From: Candidatus Magnetominusculus sp. LBB02
Lineage (GTDB): Bacteria; Nitrospirota; Thermodesulfovibrionia; Thermodesulfovibrionales; Magnetobacteriaceae
NCBI GenBank assembly: GCA_022321325.1
Contig: JAKOEO010000023.1
Location: 1-46,287, forward strand
Direction of reading: 5' to 3'
DNA: 46,287 nt
A model generated the notes under the pieces. The model made no database searches. It was not told the origin of the DNA and saw only the letters and a program-made list of their open reading frames with translations. The stretch's first letter is position 1; the number at the start of each line of letters is the position of its first letter. This document shows, piece by piece, positions 16,076 to 24,817 of the stretch. A program made the position numbers and the translations under genes.

Positions 16076-17737
16076 CTACACGTTGAGCAGGTTTATAAGC
16101 TCGGCCTTTGTAAACGTATCGTCACAGTCTATGCCAAGCCCCTGGCACACTGATATAAGCTCTGACTTTGACATCCTCTTGATTTCCGACGCCGATGGTT
16201 TTTCAGTCTGTGGCGTGGCGCTGGTAGTCTCATCCCCTGAGTCAACAGATGCAGACTGCTGTGGCCCGGCTGATGGCTCCTCATAAGAGGACGCTTCCTC
16301 AGGTGCAGCTTCCGGGGATGTTTCTACAGGGGTCTCATATGTTTGCGAATATGAGTACTGCTCCTGCGGGGATGCCGTCACATCCGCGTACTGCTCGACC
16401 ACCTCATCGCTTATCCCGTCCATTCTCTCTCTCTGCCACCAGTCTTTCAACTCGCTGACAGACTTGGCGAGTGCCTCGCCGGTGAGTTCTATGTTAAAGG
16501 TTATATCCTTTGCCGAAATCATCTTTATGGCCTCGAGGGATTTCTGCCGTATCTCAAGGTTGTCATCGGCCAGCGTTCTCATAAGCGGCAGCACGGCGGA
16601 GTTGTCCTTAATATTAGCCAGCGCTGAGACTGCGGCCTTTCTGACGGACTCGTCCTTGTCCTGGAGGCTTTGAACCAGGCCCGGCACTGCCTCGGCGCAG
16701 TCCTTCCAGCCTAAAAATGTGACGGCCTGGCGGCGTACGTCGGCGTGTTCGTCTTTCAGCGCGTCTGTCAGATAGGGGTATATCTCATCTTCCTTGCCCA
16801 GTTTATATAACCCGCGCAGGCTGTTCATGCGCACCTTTGGGTTTGACGACGCAGCCATTTCCTTGCATATGGCAACCGCCTTCTTATCGCCTATGTTTAT
16901 CAGCGAGTTAATGACCTCGGCGGTCAGATAGTGGTTGTCATAGTGGACGGCCTCAACGAGGACGCCTGAGGAGGCCTTGTTTCCCATCTTGCCCAGTTCC
17001 GTAGCGGCAAGGATTTTCACGTCCATCTCCATGTCAAGTAAATCGTTGGCTATCTTGTTGAATATCGCCTTGTCGCTGTCTGTCTCAAACTTGCCGTGTT
17101 TTAACGCCTTTTCAATGGCTGACTTAATCAGCGAGTCAACCTGCGGCTCTGCCAGTTTCTTTTTCGATGTTTTAGCAGTCTCTCGTTTAGTTTCAGATTT
17201 CTTTTGAGATTCTTCTCTTTTCAGGTCTTCAAGTTCAACGATTCTTGCCTTCAGCCTCTGTATCTCTTTCTCGTAATCCTTGACGTCCTCTATCATCTTT
17301 CTGACCTTGTCGGAGTCCGACTTGTCTTCAGAGGCGCCCTCTTTTCCGATTTCGAAATAGAGATTCTTAATCTTTCCTTCGTACTCGGCTATCTTATCTC
17401 TGAGGTCGTCTTTGCCGGAGCCAAGCTTCAGCTCAGGCATTTTAAGCGCCCCAAAATCAATTGAACCAAAATCAACGCGGCTGAATAACTCGCCCATCTT
17501 TGAAACGCCGCCCGCTATGTAATCGCCGGACTTCACCACGCCTCTGACTATGGCATCCCCTGTCTTCTTAGACAAATCCACCGTAGTGTCCACAATGCCG
17601 GGGGACGATTTCTTGACGGCTTCTGTGACCTTTATAAACCAGTCCACCGTGTAGTCAAAGGATTTCACCGCCCCCGCACCGGTTGCGTTGAGCGCCTTTG
17701 CCACGCCGCCCATTAAGCCCTTTCTTTCTTGTTCCAT
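16076..17737 (-). CDS. HEAT-repeat protein with coiled coil and C-terminal SAP/Rho-N-like motif (Mad-like)
   Basis: The 553-residue protein is modular. Residues 1-90 are amphipathic with repeated Gly-Val helices (VDLSKKTGDAIVRGVVKSGDY). About 110-190 is a charged coiled coil. About 215-415 is a run of HEAT/PBS-lyase-type repeats such as VRRQAVTFLGWKDCAEAVPGL. Then comes an acidic Pro/Ser/Glu-rich linker, and finally KSELISVCQGLGIDCDDTF, a helix-extension-helix like SAP or Rho-N domains. ATG at 17737 is chosen because GGAGGG lies 7 bases upstream, while the longer ORF begins with GTG. It may be an adaptor between magnetosome surface and scaffold. Confidence 0.65.
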   Translation of the reverse strand: MEQERKGLMGGVAKALNATGAGAVKSFDYTVDWFIKVTEAVKKSSPGIVDTTVDLSKKTGDAIVRGVVKSGDYIAGGVSKMGELFSRVDFGSIDFGALKMPELKLGSGKDDLRDKIAEYEGKIKNLYFEIGKEGASEDKSDSDKVRKMIEDVKDYEKEIQRLKARIVELEDLKREESQKKSETKRETAKTSKKKLAEPQVDSLIKSAIEKALKHGKFETDSDKAIFNKIANDLLDMEMDVKILAATELGKMGNKASSGVLVEAVHYDNHYLTAEVINSLINIGDKKAVAICKEMAASSNPKVRMNSLRGLYKLGKEDEIYPYLTDALKDEHADVRRQAVTFLGWKDCAEAVPGLVQSLQDKDESVRKAAVSALANIKDNSAVLPLMRTLADDNLEIRQKSLEAIKMISAKDITFNIELTGEALAKSVSELKDWWQRERMDGISDEVVEQYADVTASPQEQYSYSQTYETPVETSPEAAPEEASSYEEPSAGPQQSASVDSGDETTSATPQTEKPSASEIKRMSKSELISVCQGLGIDCDDTFTKAELINLLNV

Positions 17738-17758
17738 GTTTAAGCCCTCCACATATTT

Positions 17759-18664
17759 TTAGATTATACCTATAATCAATTTCACTGAAACGATAAGCAA
17801 GAGCACGGCGATGACCTTTTTTATTACATCGGAGTTAACGCTCATGGCAAGCCTCGCGCCATAGTAAGCACCCAGTATCGTCCCTATCCCCAAGAACACC
17901 GTATAGTCAAGGTCAATGGTCTTCATGCCCGCAAATATCATCACGCCAAAGAAACTCGTTATCACAATAATAAAATGCGACGTTGCAGCGGCGATATGAA
18001 TGGGTATGCCGATGAAATTCATAAGCGGCACATGCATAAGCCCGCCGCCAACACCCAAAAGCCCTGAGAGTATGCCCACAAGAAAACTCCCGCCATACCC
18101 TACGGCCAAGTCGGGGTTGTACGTGTGCGTCTGCCCGCTTGAGTCATATACAACGCGCGTAGCCGGTTCTGACTGCGCCTTTGCGCAAACCAGCGTAAAC
18201 TCATCCACAAAGACCAGCGTATAGGTTACGGCCATCAACAGAAGGGCAAATATAATGGAAAATACCGTCATATTAAAAGATTGGCTGACAATTGCGCCGA
18301 TTACAACGCCGGGAACGGCCACAACCGAGAACTTTACGCCAAGCCCGTAGTCTATCCTCTCCTGAGACATATATGAAAACGTGCCCGATAGCGCATTTAA
18401 AAACACCACCGCGGTTGATGTGCCAATGGCATGCTGCGGCGTAAAGCCATACATAATCAGCAAAATGGGGACAAGTATAAAGCCTCCGCCGGCACCAACC
18501 AACGTACCGATAAGCCCTACAAACACCCCCGTCAGCACTACGGGAACGACGCCTAAAAACCCCTGTATCATATCGTGCTGGGCCTCAGGGCGCGTAAAGG
18601 CGCAGCCGCCCAGAAGCGCAGCCGCAATGACCATTAAGAGTGCCGTGACTCTGGCAGGTCTCAT
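17759..18664 (-). CDS. TauE/SafE-type membrane transporter, MamO C-terminal-like
   Basis: The 301-residue protein has about eight membrane helices and two copies of the TauE/SafE signature: GTLVGAGGGFILVP and GLLGVGGGLMHVP. In Alphaproteobacteria the magnetosome protein MamO has such a domain after a degenerate protease; here the TauE part stands alone. The N terminus (LLMVIAAALLGGC) looks like a lipobox with Cys 21, which is unusual for this family. It overlaps the upstream coiled-coil gene by 4 bases (ATGA). The likely role is anion or metal-related transport across the magnetosome membrane; substrate is unknown. Confidence 0.8.
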   Translation of the reverse strand: MRPARVTALLMVIAAALLGGCAFTRPEAQHDMIQGFLGVVPVVLTGVFVGLIGTLVGAGGGFILVPILLIMYGFTPQHAIGTSTAVVFLNALSGTFSYMSQERIDYGLGVKFSVVAVPGVVIGAIVSQSFNMTVFSIIFALLLMAVTYTLVFVDEFTLVCAKAQSEPATRVVYDSSGQTHTYNPDLAVGYGGSFLVGILSGLLGVGGGLMHVPLMNFIGIPIHIAAATSHFIIVITSFFGVMIFAGMKTIDLDYTVFLGIGTILGAYYGARLAMSVNSDVIKKVIAVLLLIVSVKLIIGII

Positions 18665-19806
18665 TTGACCTCGTCCACTATAGTTATCATCACCTTTTCA
18701 ACAGAGGTCTTATAGTCTTGAGCAAGTTTAGACAGCACGCCGTTAATGCCTCCCACATAGTCATTAAGAGGCCCCAGCATCTCTATCAGCTTCCGGTCGG
18801 CCTCCTCGTCCATCATAAGTCCTTCAATTTGGCCTTCGAGGTCTGAAAGTTCTGTCTTAGCCGCCTCTAATTCGCCGCTTAGTTTGGAGAAATGCCCGGT
18901 AAACTGCTCTTCGTCCTTTATTGATTTCTCTGTCAGTGTAATTGAAGAGGACAGGTCTACAGACTTATTTTTTTGGCCATCAACTGAGGATGAAAGCGCC
19001 TCTTTTTTTGCCGTAAGGCTTTCTATCTCGGCAAGCAGGTCTTCTTTGCTGTCAGCGCTGTTGAGTTCTGCGACTCTGCTCTGAAGGTTTTCTCTGAGGG
19101 CTGTAAGGGTCTCTATTTTTTGTTTGAGCGCCCCGGAGTTTGCCCTAAGCGGCGGCAGCTCACTCTCAAGGGCATTGCACTGCCCCTTTGACTGCTCAAT
19201 CTGCGCGGTATTTTCCACTATGGACCGCTCGGCCTCTTGCTGCCTCTCTGCTATTTTATCTCTGGATGGTATTTTAGTAAACAGGTGTTCGCGGCGGGCG
19301 ATGAGATTGTCATACTCGGCGCTTAATGACCGAAACTCGTCCTCTGTTTGTTTCAGGTCGCGCTCAAGCCTGTCCTTTTTCTTTAATTTTTCCTCATACT
19401 CCGGGGTGAGCCGGTGAATCTTTAGCTCAAGCGCCTTCACCCGCTCTGTGAGCGTTTCTATTTCGGCGTTTCTTTCGTTAAGAACCTCGGCCTTCTTCTC
19501 AAGTTCAGTGATTAGTTGTAGTTCTTTAATAGCCGCGTCTTTTTCTGCCTTAAAATGTTCAATCTGCGTCTTTATCTCCCTTGAACGGCCTTCAAGGCCG
19601 GCAAGGATAGACTCAAGGTCTGCGGCCTTCTTCTGAATGCGCTCAAAATATTCCTTCTTATATTCGATTTCCTGCTGTTTCTTCTGAATGTTTGTCTCAA
19701 GCAACACCTTGTCTTTTTTCAGGACAAGACTCGTGCCTAACTCGTTAATCAGCCTGACCATGTCCTGCTTTGTATAAGTTGCGTTGTCTTCCATTAATTT
19801 TGTCAT
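18661..19806 (-). CDS. long coiled-coil protein of the magnetosome cluster (Mad-like)
   Basis: The 381-residue protein is predicted to be coiled coil over about residues 25-350, with dense Glu/Lys/Leu heptads (for example YEEKLKKKDRLERDL). The N terminus is a short helical cap (YTKQDMVRLINELGTSL) and the C terminus ends VEKVMITIVDEVK. It has no membrane segment. It overlaps both neighbours by 4 bases, which shows tight translational coupling with the preceding coiled-coil gene and with the TauE gene. A filament or chain-scaffold role is inferred; which Mad protein it corresponds to cannot be told by eye. Confidence 0.68.
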   Translation of the reverse strand: MTKLMEDNATYTKQDMVRLINELGTSLVLKKDKVLLETNIQKKQQEIEYKKEYFERIQKKAADLESILAGLEGRSREIKTQIEHFKAEKDAAIKELQLITELEKKAEVLNERNAEIETLTERVKALELKIHRLTPEYEEKLKKKDRLERDLKQTEDEFRSLSAEYDNLIARREHLFTKIPSRDKIAERQQEAERSIVENTAQIEQSKGQCNALESELPPLRANSGALKQKIETLTALRENLQSRVAELNSADSKEDLLAEIESLTAKKEALSSSVDGQKNKSVDLSSSITLTEKSIKDEEQFTGHFSKLSGELEAAKTELSDLEGQIEGLMMDEEADRKLIEMLGPLNDYVGGINGVLSKLAQDYKTSVEKVMITIVDEVK

Positions 19807-20903
19807 TGTACCGACCTCGCTATCTCACCGAGGGCTGCCGTGCCCTCTTCTATGAGCAATATCTCTGTCTCAAGTTCCAGCTTTGCGTTAAGGGCATTTT
19901 CAAATTTCTGAAGCTCCATATCCCTTTTCTTTTTCAATTCCCCGTATTTAGTCAGATTTATCTTTGCGTCGGAAATCTTTGCGCTATAGGTACGAAGCTC
20001 TGCCTCAATGGCGGGGGCCGCGGCCTTATTTGTCTCGTTTACGGCCTTGCGCTCTTTTAGCGTTTCAGACAGCTTGTCTAAATCCCTCTGGGACTTGCTA
20101 TTGTCCAGAGCCAGCGCCTTGTCCTGGTCTTCAAGCTGTTCAACGGCATCAATCATCGCCGCCTTTTGGGCAGTGAGTTCTTTTATTTCCTTATTCGCCT
20201 GTTCAAGGGCTGACAGTTCCTTCTCAAGGCCGCCAATTTCCGTCTCAAGGGCTGCCGCCTCAGGCTCTGCTTCTGCAATGTATGCCTTTAGTGATTTTAT
20301 TTCTGACGTGTGCTTAGCTATCTGGTCTGTAAGTACACCAAGCTCACCGTCAAGCCTCTCCGCCTCTATGAATATCTTTGCCGCTGCCTCAAGGGCTGCT
20401 ACCTCGTCAGCCAGCGCATTGCGCTTTGGCTCTCTGTCGCCAAGGTTCATTGACACCCTCTGAAGCGTTGCGGTCTTGTCGGCCATGACCTCAGAGTAGA
20501 GCTTCATATTGGATTCTATCTCTAAGAGTACCTTGCTCAACTCGCTGTGTTTTGTTGATAGAGTATTAAGGAGCCTTTCCTGCCTGTTAAACTCATCGGC
20601 AACGGAGCTGTCCGAACCGGCCATCGCCCGCCGTTTTTTAAGAGCAAAGATATGCCCCTGCATCTCTCTCATCTCTTTCTCACGCACCGCCATCTCTACG
20701 TTAAAGCTACGAATCCTGTCAGAGTCATCGGCATATTTTTTGTTGGCATGGTCAAGGGCGTCAGTAAGTTCAGACCGCTGCGTTGAGAGCTTGGCGTGTT
20801 TTTCCCGCAGCGCCGCTATCTCCCGTAAGAGGGCGATATTGTCAGTGCTCTTGCGCGGGTCAGTGGCGGCGGAGGGCTGTCTCATATCGTCATATCCCGG
20901 CAT
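19803..20903 (-). CDS. long coiled-coil protein of the magnetosome cluster (Mad-like)
   Basis: The 366-residue product has a short disordered start (MPGYDDMRQPSAAT) and then coiled coil over nearly its whole length, broken near the middle by Ala/Glu-rich stretches such as LEAAAKIFIEAERLD. The start at 20903 is preferred because GGGGTG lies 9 bases upstream and it begins 2 bases after the upstream stop. It has no enzyme or membrane signature. It is similar in size and composition to the next gene, and the two could form hetero-oligomers, which is an inference. Confidence 0.66.
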   Translation of the reverse strand: MPGYDDMRQPSAATDPRKSTDNIALLREIAALREKHAKLSTQRSELTDALDHANKKYADDSDRIRSFNVEMAVREKEMREMQGHIFALKKRRAMAGSDSSVADEFNRQERLLNTLSTKHSELSKVLLEIESNMKLYSEVMADKTATLQRVSMNLGDREPKRNALADEVAALEAAAKIFIEAERLDGELGVLTDQIAKHTSEIKSLKAYIAEAEPEAAALETEIGGLEKELSALEQANKEIKELTAQKAAMIDAVEQLEDQDKALALDNSKSQRDLDKLSETLKERKAVNETNKAAAPAIEAELRTYSAKISDAKINLTKYGELKKKRDMELQKFENALNAKLELETEILLIEEGTAALGEIARSVQ

Positions 20904-20905
20904 GG

Positions 20906-21322
20906 CTAAACACCCCGCATAAAGGTTTCCCACTGCTGCTGAATGACAGAGAGCCTTTCGTCGGACTCGTTCTTCTCTTTCAGCGCGCGTTCGTAGGCGG
21001 CCTTCATTATTTGATATTCGCCTGTCATCTTCTGAAGCTCCGCGTTTACCTCGTCAAGTTTGCTGGTGTCTTTCATAATTTCATTGATTTTCTTTCGCAG
21101 CTCTGCGTTTTTCTTCTCAAGGGTCTGCACACTGCCATTGAGAATCCTCGTTATCTCGTCCACTGAGGCGCGCGACTGCGCCATCAACGCCTCAGAGGCG
21201 GACTTCTTCGAGGCCACGCTGTCTTCCAGATTGCCGACGGCGGCAAGCAGTTTTCCCAAAAAGGCGCTCTTTTCATTGGCGCCAAGGCTCATAGCCTTAT
21301 TTATCAGTTCATTTGGCAGCAT
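20906..21322 (-). CDS. short coiled-coil protein of the magnetosome cluster
   Basis: The 138-residue protein has a helical N-terminal cap (LPNELINKAMSLGANEKSAFLGKLLAAVG) followed by coiled coil from about 33 to 130. No Cys, no membrane helix and no catalytic motif are visible. It sits between mamQ and two much longer coiled-coil genes in the same orientation with very short spacing, so it is probably an accessory or nucleating subunit of the same scaffold. Confidence 0.62.
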   Translation of the reverse strand: MLPNELINKAMSLGANEKSAFLGKLLAAVGNLEDSVASKKSASEALMAQSRASVDEITRILNGSVQTLEKKNAELRKKINEIMKDTSKLDEVNAELQKMTGEYQIMKAAYERALKEKNESDERLSVIQQQWETFMRGV

Positions 21323-21339
21323 CTCATACCTCGTTCAGA

Positions 21340-22056
21340 TTATTGCACCTTTGGCGGCTTGCCAGCCCCGGCTATCGTGCCCGATATAGGCAGCGGCTCA
21401 AATCTGAAAATCATATTATAGACATTCCCAGGGAACATCTTTAATCTGGAGTTATAGAAATTGGCTATCCTGTTATAGCTGATACGGCTCTCGGCTATCT
21501 TAGTTTCTGTGTCTGACAGCTCCCTCATCAGCGTGTTATACGCCTCTGACGCCTTTACAGCGGGATAGGCCTCGGCAACCGCCTGAAACTTTGACAGAAG
21601 CGCCTTGCTGTCAAGGACGGACTCCGGCTTGGCCCCTGAGGCCGCGGCCTTTTCAATGGCCTCAAGCTCCATCGTCTTTACCGCTGACCGCACCTCGGCC
21701 ACATGGCCAAACAGCGTCTTTTCATAGTTCAGATAGTTGTTGGCGCTGTTGATAAGGTTAGGGATAAGGTCTGCCCGCCTTTGAAGCTGCGCCTCTATAT
21801 GTGCCCTTTCCATCATCGCCTGATATACGTTCATCGTAAAGTAGTTGTAATAATATACTGCGCCACAGACCGCCGCAAGCGCCAGCGACACAAGCGCTAT
21901 CCTTACCGCCGCTGACTGCTTAGTCCAGACCTTATCGGCCATCCTGCTTATCGGCCCCCTGCGTCTAAGGCTTACCTCGGGCACATCGCCAAGCAGCCCT
22001 AGGTCTTTAGCATAGACTCTCTTTAGTATATCGTTTAGCTGGTCATTTTCAGTCAT
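21340..22056 (-). CDS. mamQ: magnetosome protein MamQ (LemA family)
   Basis: The 238-residue protein has one N-terminal membrane helix (VRIALVSLALAAVCGAVYYYNYF) and the LemA helical domain: the RRADLIPNLINSANNYLNYEKT motif, then SETxIAESRISYNRIANFYNSRLKMFP. MamQ is required for magnetosome membrane biogenesis in studied Alphaproteobacteria. The gene begins 4 bases after the mamE stop, with its ribosome-binding site inside the end of mamE. A second LemA-type gene lies upstream at 26088-26699; this one is closer to the canonical MamQ/LemA pattern. Confidence 0.85.
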   Translation of the reverse strand: MTENDQLNDILKRVYAKDLGLLGDVPEVSLRRRGPISRMADKVWTKQSAAVRIALVSLALAAVCGAVYYYNYFTMNVYQAMMERAHIEAQLQRRADLIPNLINSANNYLNYEKTLFGHVAEVRSAVKTMELEAIEKAAASGAKPESVLDSKALLSKFQAVAEAYPAVKASEAYNTLMRELSDTETKIAESRISYNRIANFYNSRLKMFPGNVYNMIFRFEPLPISGTIAGAGKPPKVQ

Positions 22057-22060
22057 AACG

Positions 22061-23836
22061 CTATCCCTTAATCGTTATAAACATTGGATGCCCTGAGCGC
22101 ACTATATCAAGCAGAATCCCGTCAACGGGATTGGCCTTCTGCGCCACCTTAATAAAGGACATCATGTCGTTAACCTGCTGGTTATTGACCGCCCTGATAA
22201 CGTCGCCGCGGGCAACGCCGGACGCCGCTAAGACGCCGCCTGTATCAGCAACATATACGCCCGTTGTGTAGCCTTGGAGCGCGGTCAGAAGCGGTGAGAT
22301 CTCGCCGCCAAGCCATTCAAACTCCTTAGGCTGTTTCGGCTGCGGAATCTGCGGCAGCTGTGGTGGATACGGGCCTGTTTTTAGTTTTACGGTCTTTCTT
22401 GTGCCGCCGCTTAACATGGCCACATCAAACCTCGCGCCAACCTTCTTCGAGGCCATCGTCTTTTTGAAATCGGCAACCGTCATCACGCGCTGCCCATCGA
22501 GCCTCATAATAATATCGCCGCGCTTTATACCGGCATCAGCCGCCGGCGTTCCGGGAAACACGGTATCAACCAATATGCCGCCTGAGTGCGCCAGATTAAA
22601 CTGCTTGGCAACCACAGCGTCAACATCTAAGAGCACCGCGCCAAAAAACGGGTCTCCCGCCTGCTGACCGGCAACCGCTATCGCCCCCGCTGCCTTGGCC
22701 GTTGGACATAGCTGCGGGTGGCAGTCTATGCACCTGCCCCTGTACTGATGGGGGGGCTGGAGGAGCTGCCCGTTTGGAAGTTTAAATGAGTTGCCTATCT
22801 GCCTGCCCTGCCTTGACCATGCGGCAATCTGCCCTGCCGCCGCCTGCGCCGGTGAGCCGTTGAAATCCACAACGCCCGCAACCAGTGTAGCGGCCATATT
22901 AACCGGTATTGAAAACGCTATGCCGCTAAATGACCCCGTAGGAGAGTATATCGCCGTGTTTATGCCTATTACCTCGCCTCTGGCATTTACAAGCGGGCCT
23001 CCGCTATTGCCTTTATTAATCGGCGTATCTGTCTGGAACATGCCCTCATAGACCTTGCCGCCAATGCTGACTGAACGGTCGCGGCCACTGATTATGCCTG
23101 AGGTGATGGTTTGGTCAAACCCAAACGGACTTCCCATAGCAAGGACAACATCGCCTGATCTAACCACGTCTGAGTCCCCTAAGACCGCGGTTGGAAACGG
23201 CCCGTCACCCTGAATTCTTAACAGGGCAAGGTCAGTGGATTTATCCACATTTACGACCTTCATCGGGTATTCCTTTGCCCCGCCTGCGCCGTAGACCGTA
23301 CCTTTAAAGGACGCGGCACCCTCGATTACATGAAAGCTGGTCAGGACAAAGCCCGTTGGTTCGACAATTATGCCAGAACCTACGCGCGTGTAGTTAACTA
23401 CCGGCATGCCGCCGACTACCAGATTTGGCACGGTCTGATTTTGCCCTGCTGCTGCCTGTTCTGGCGGCTGAGGACTGCTGACGATAACGTCTATGCTTAT
23501 CAGCGCCGGTCTCACAGTCTCGATTATGTTGTGGTAGCTGTCCTGGACGGTGTTGACAACGGTCGGCCCGGCTACGGTGTTGTAATACTTGTTCGGAACG
23601 TCAGGCTTTCCCAACTTAGAGTTAATAACTTTTTTAATATCGTCGGTCTCAATCAAATTCTTTACAATGCCGCCTTCTCTGTAGCTTTCAAACAATGTCC
23701 AGCCCAGAGTGATAGACGCAAGTATGACCAGAGTCCATATCCACGGCTTGAAACTCCGGGGGCAGCTCACCTGCGGCTGCTGCGGCGAATAGCCCTTTGA
23801 ATCGCCTTGTTTATAATCGTTTCTAGTCTCTGCCAT
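22061..23836 (-). CDS. mamE: magnetosome protease MamE (HtrA-type with magnetochrome and PDZ domains)
   Basis: The 591-residue protein starts with a membrane helix (WIWTLVILASITLGWTLF), then a trypsin-like domain with an intact triad: His169 (TSFH), Asp202 (STDLALL) and Ser278 (GNSGGP). One magnetochrome heme motif, CIDCH at 369-373, follows, then two PDZ domains (about 395-475 and 500-590). MamE processes magnetosome proteins and controls crystal growth in studied species. MamE often has two magnetochrome motifs, and here I see one. The region before the heme motif is rich in Gln and Pro. It lies between mamI and mamQ with short gaps. Confidence 0.93.
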   Translation of the reverse strand: MAETRNDYKQGDSKGYSPQQPQVSCPRSFKPWIWTLVILASITLGWTLFESYREGGIVKNLIETDDIKKVINSKLGKPDVPNKYYNTVAGPTVVNTVQDSYHNIIETVRPALISIDVIVSSPQPPEQAAAGQNQTVPNLVVGGMPVVNYTRVGSGIIVEPTGFVLTSFHVIEGAASFKGTVYGAGGAKEYPMKVVNVDKSTDLALLRIQGDGPFPTAVLGDSDVVRSGDVVLAMGSPFGFDQTITSGIISGRDRSVSIGGKVYEGMFQTDTPINKGNSGGPLVNARGEVIGINTAIYSPTGSFSGIAFSIPVNMAATLVAGVVDFNGSPAQAAAGQIAAWSRQGRQIGNSFKLPNGQLLQPPHQYRGRCIDCHPQLCPTAKAAGAIAVAGQQAGDPFFGAVLLDVDAVVAKQFNLAHSGGILVDTVFPGTPAADAGIKRGDIIMRLDGQRVMTVADFKKTMASKKVGARFDVAMLSGGTRKTVKLKTGPYPPQLPQIPQPKQPKEFEWLGGEISPLLTALQGYTTGVYVADTGGVLAASGVARGDVIRAVNNQQVNDMMSFIKVAQKANPVDGILLDIVRSGHPMFITIKG

Positions 23837-23845
23837 ATCGTTCTC

Positions 23846-24076
23846 CTATCGGTCTCTTTCTTCGGCGCTTTCGTCCTGTGGCATCTTGCCGTTAAAGTTT
23901 TTGACCTTCGCCTTCAGTCCGGTGTTCCTTATGCCGGCAACCAAAGCCACAAAGCCGCCAAATAACAGCGCCACCGGCAGTATGGCCAAAAACACATCCA
24001 CCACATACCACCAGTACGTTACCATTCCCCATAGGCCAAGACACATTGCTATCAATCCAAACACTATACTAAGCAT
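23846..24076 (-). CDS. mamI: magnetosome membrane protein MamI
   Basis: This 76-residue protein has two membrane helices joined by a short turn, with the MamI-like core IVFGLIAMCLGLWGMVTYWW and then ILPVALLFGGFVALVAGIRN. The C-terminal tail is short, basic and acidic (MPQDESAEERDR). MamI is needed to form the magnetosome membrane in Magnetospirillum and is found in nearly all magnetosome clusters. GAGGAG precedes the ATG. mamE follows 9 bases downstream, and the 75-base gap to mamA holds a hairpin. Confidence 0.88.
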   Translation of the reverse strand: MLSIVFGLIAMCLGLWGMVTYWWYVVDVFLAILPVALLFGGFVALVAGIRNTGLKAKVKNFNGKMPQDESAEERDR

Positions 24077-24112
24077 ATTTTCACTCCTCTAATTGAGATT
24101 ATTTATACTTTC

Positions 24113-24129
24113 CGATGGGTATCCCATCG
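24113..24129. other. intercistronic hairpin between mamA and mamI
   Basis: CGATGGG-TAT-CCCATCG is a perfect 7-bp stem. On the plus strand it is followed by TGTTTTTT, which would terminate antisense transcription. On the operon's own strand there is no T-run after it, so it is more likely an mRNA processing or stability element there. Confidence 0.55.
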
Positions 24130-24151
24130 TGTTTTTTATATTAAACGGCCG

Positions 24152-24796
24152 CTACACGGCCTGTTCCTCCTTCTGAAGCGCCTGCTTGAAATACTTCACC
24201 GCCTCCTCGCGCTGCCCCTTTGCCTCATAGGCAAGGCCGATGCTTTGGTATGCCTTGATGAAATTCGGCTTTATCGAGACCGCCTTCTTGAATGACTCGA
24301 TGGCGTTGTCATGGTCGTTCATATTGTCATAGACAAGGCCCAGCTTATAGAATGCCTCGGCATAGCCAGGGTCTATCTTTATCGCCTCGTTGAGCGCCCA
24401 CTGCGCCTTCTGGTTATCATCCACCATGAAATAGGCAGAGCCAAGGTAAAAGAAGCTAAAGGCCGAGCTTCTGTCCAGATTCGTCGCCCTGCCAAGGGAC
24501 TCAATCGCCTCGTTAGGAAGCCCTACTTTAAGATACGTCCTGCCGATTTCATAGAGGGCTGCGGCGTTTACGTTGTCAATGTCGAGCACCTTTTTAAAGC
24601 TCTTTATTGCCGCTTCAAAATCTCCCTTGTCTCTTTGCTTAACGCCAACCTCCATGTAGATGTCTCTGGCGTCCGCCGGATTTAGCTGTAACATCTTGTT
24701 ATAGCCGTTTACTAAAGAATCCATAAACATCTTGCCCTTCATTGATACAGTCCTCATAAATACCCTTAAGTCGCCTGTATCCACATTAATTCCCAT
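24152..24796 (-). CDS. mamA: magnetosome TPR protein MamA
   Basis: The 214-residue protein consists of about five tetratricopeptide repeats from residue 40 to the end, for example AALYEIGRTYLKVGLPNEAI, plus an N-terminal helix resembling the MamA putative-repeat start. MamA coats the magnetosome surface in the cytoplasm and self-assembles through TPR contacts. Length matches known MamA. AGGAGG lies upstream of the ATG. The gene sits between the four-helix membrane protein and mamI, as in other Nitrospirota clusters as far as I recall. Confidence 0.9.
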   Translation of the reverse strand: MGINVDTGDLRVFMRTVSMKGKMFMDSLVNGYNKMLQLNPADARDIYMEVGVKQRDKGDFEAAIKSFKKVLDIDNVNAAALYEIGRTYLKVGLPNEAIESLGRATNLDRSSAFSFFYLGSAYFMVDDNQKAQWALNEAIKIDPGYAEAFYKLGLVYDNMNDHDNAIESFKKAVSIKPNFIKAYQSIGLAYEAKGQREEAVKYFKQALQKEEQAV

Positions 24797-24817
24797 ACGT
24801 TAACCTCCTGTGTATCT

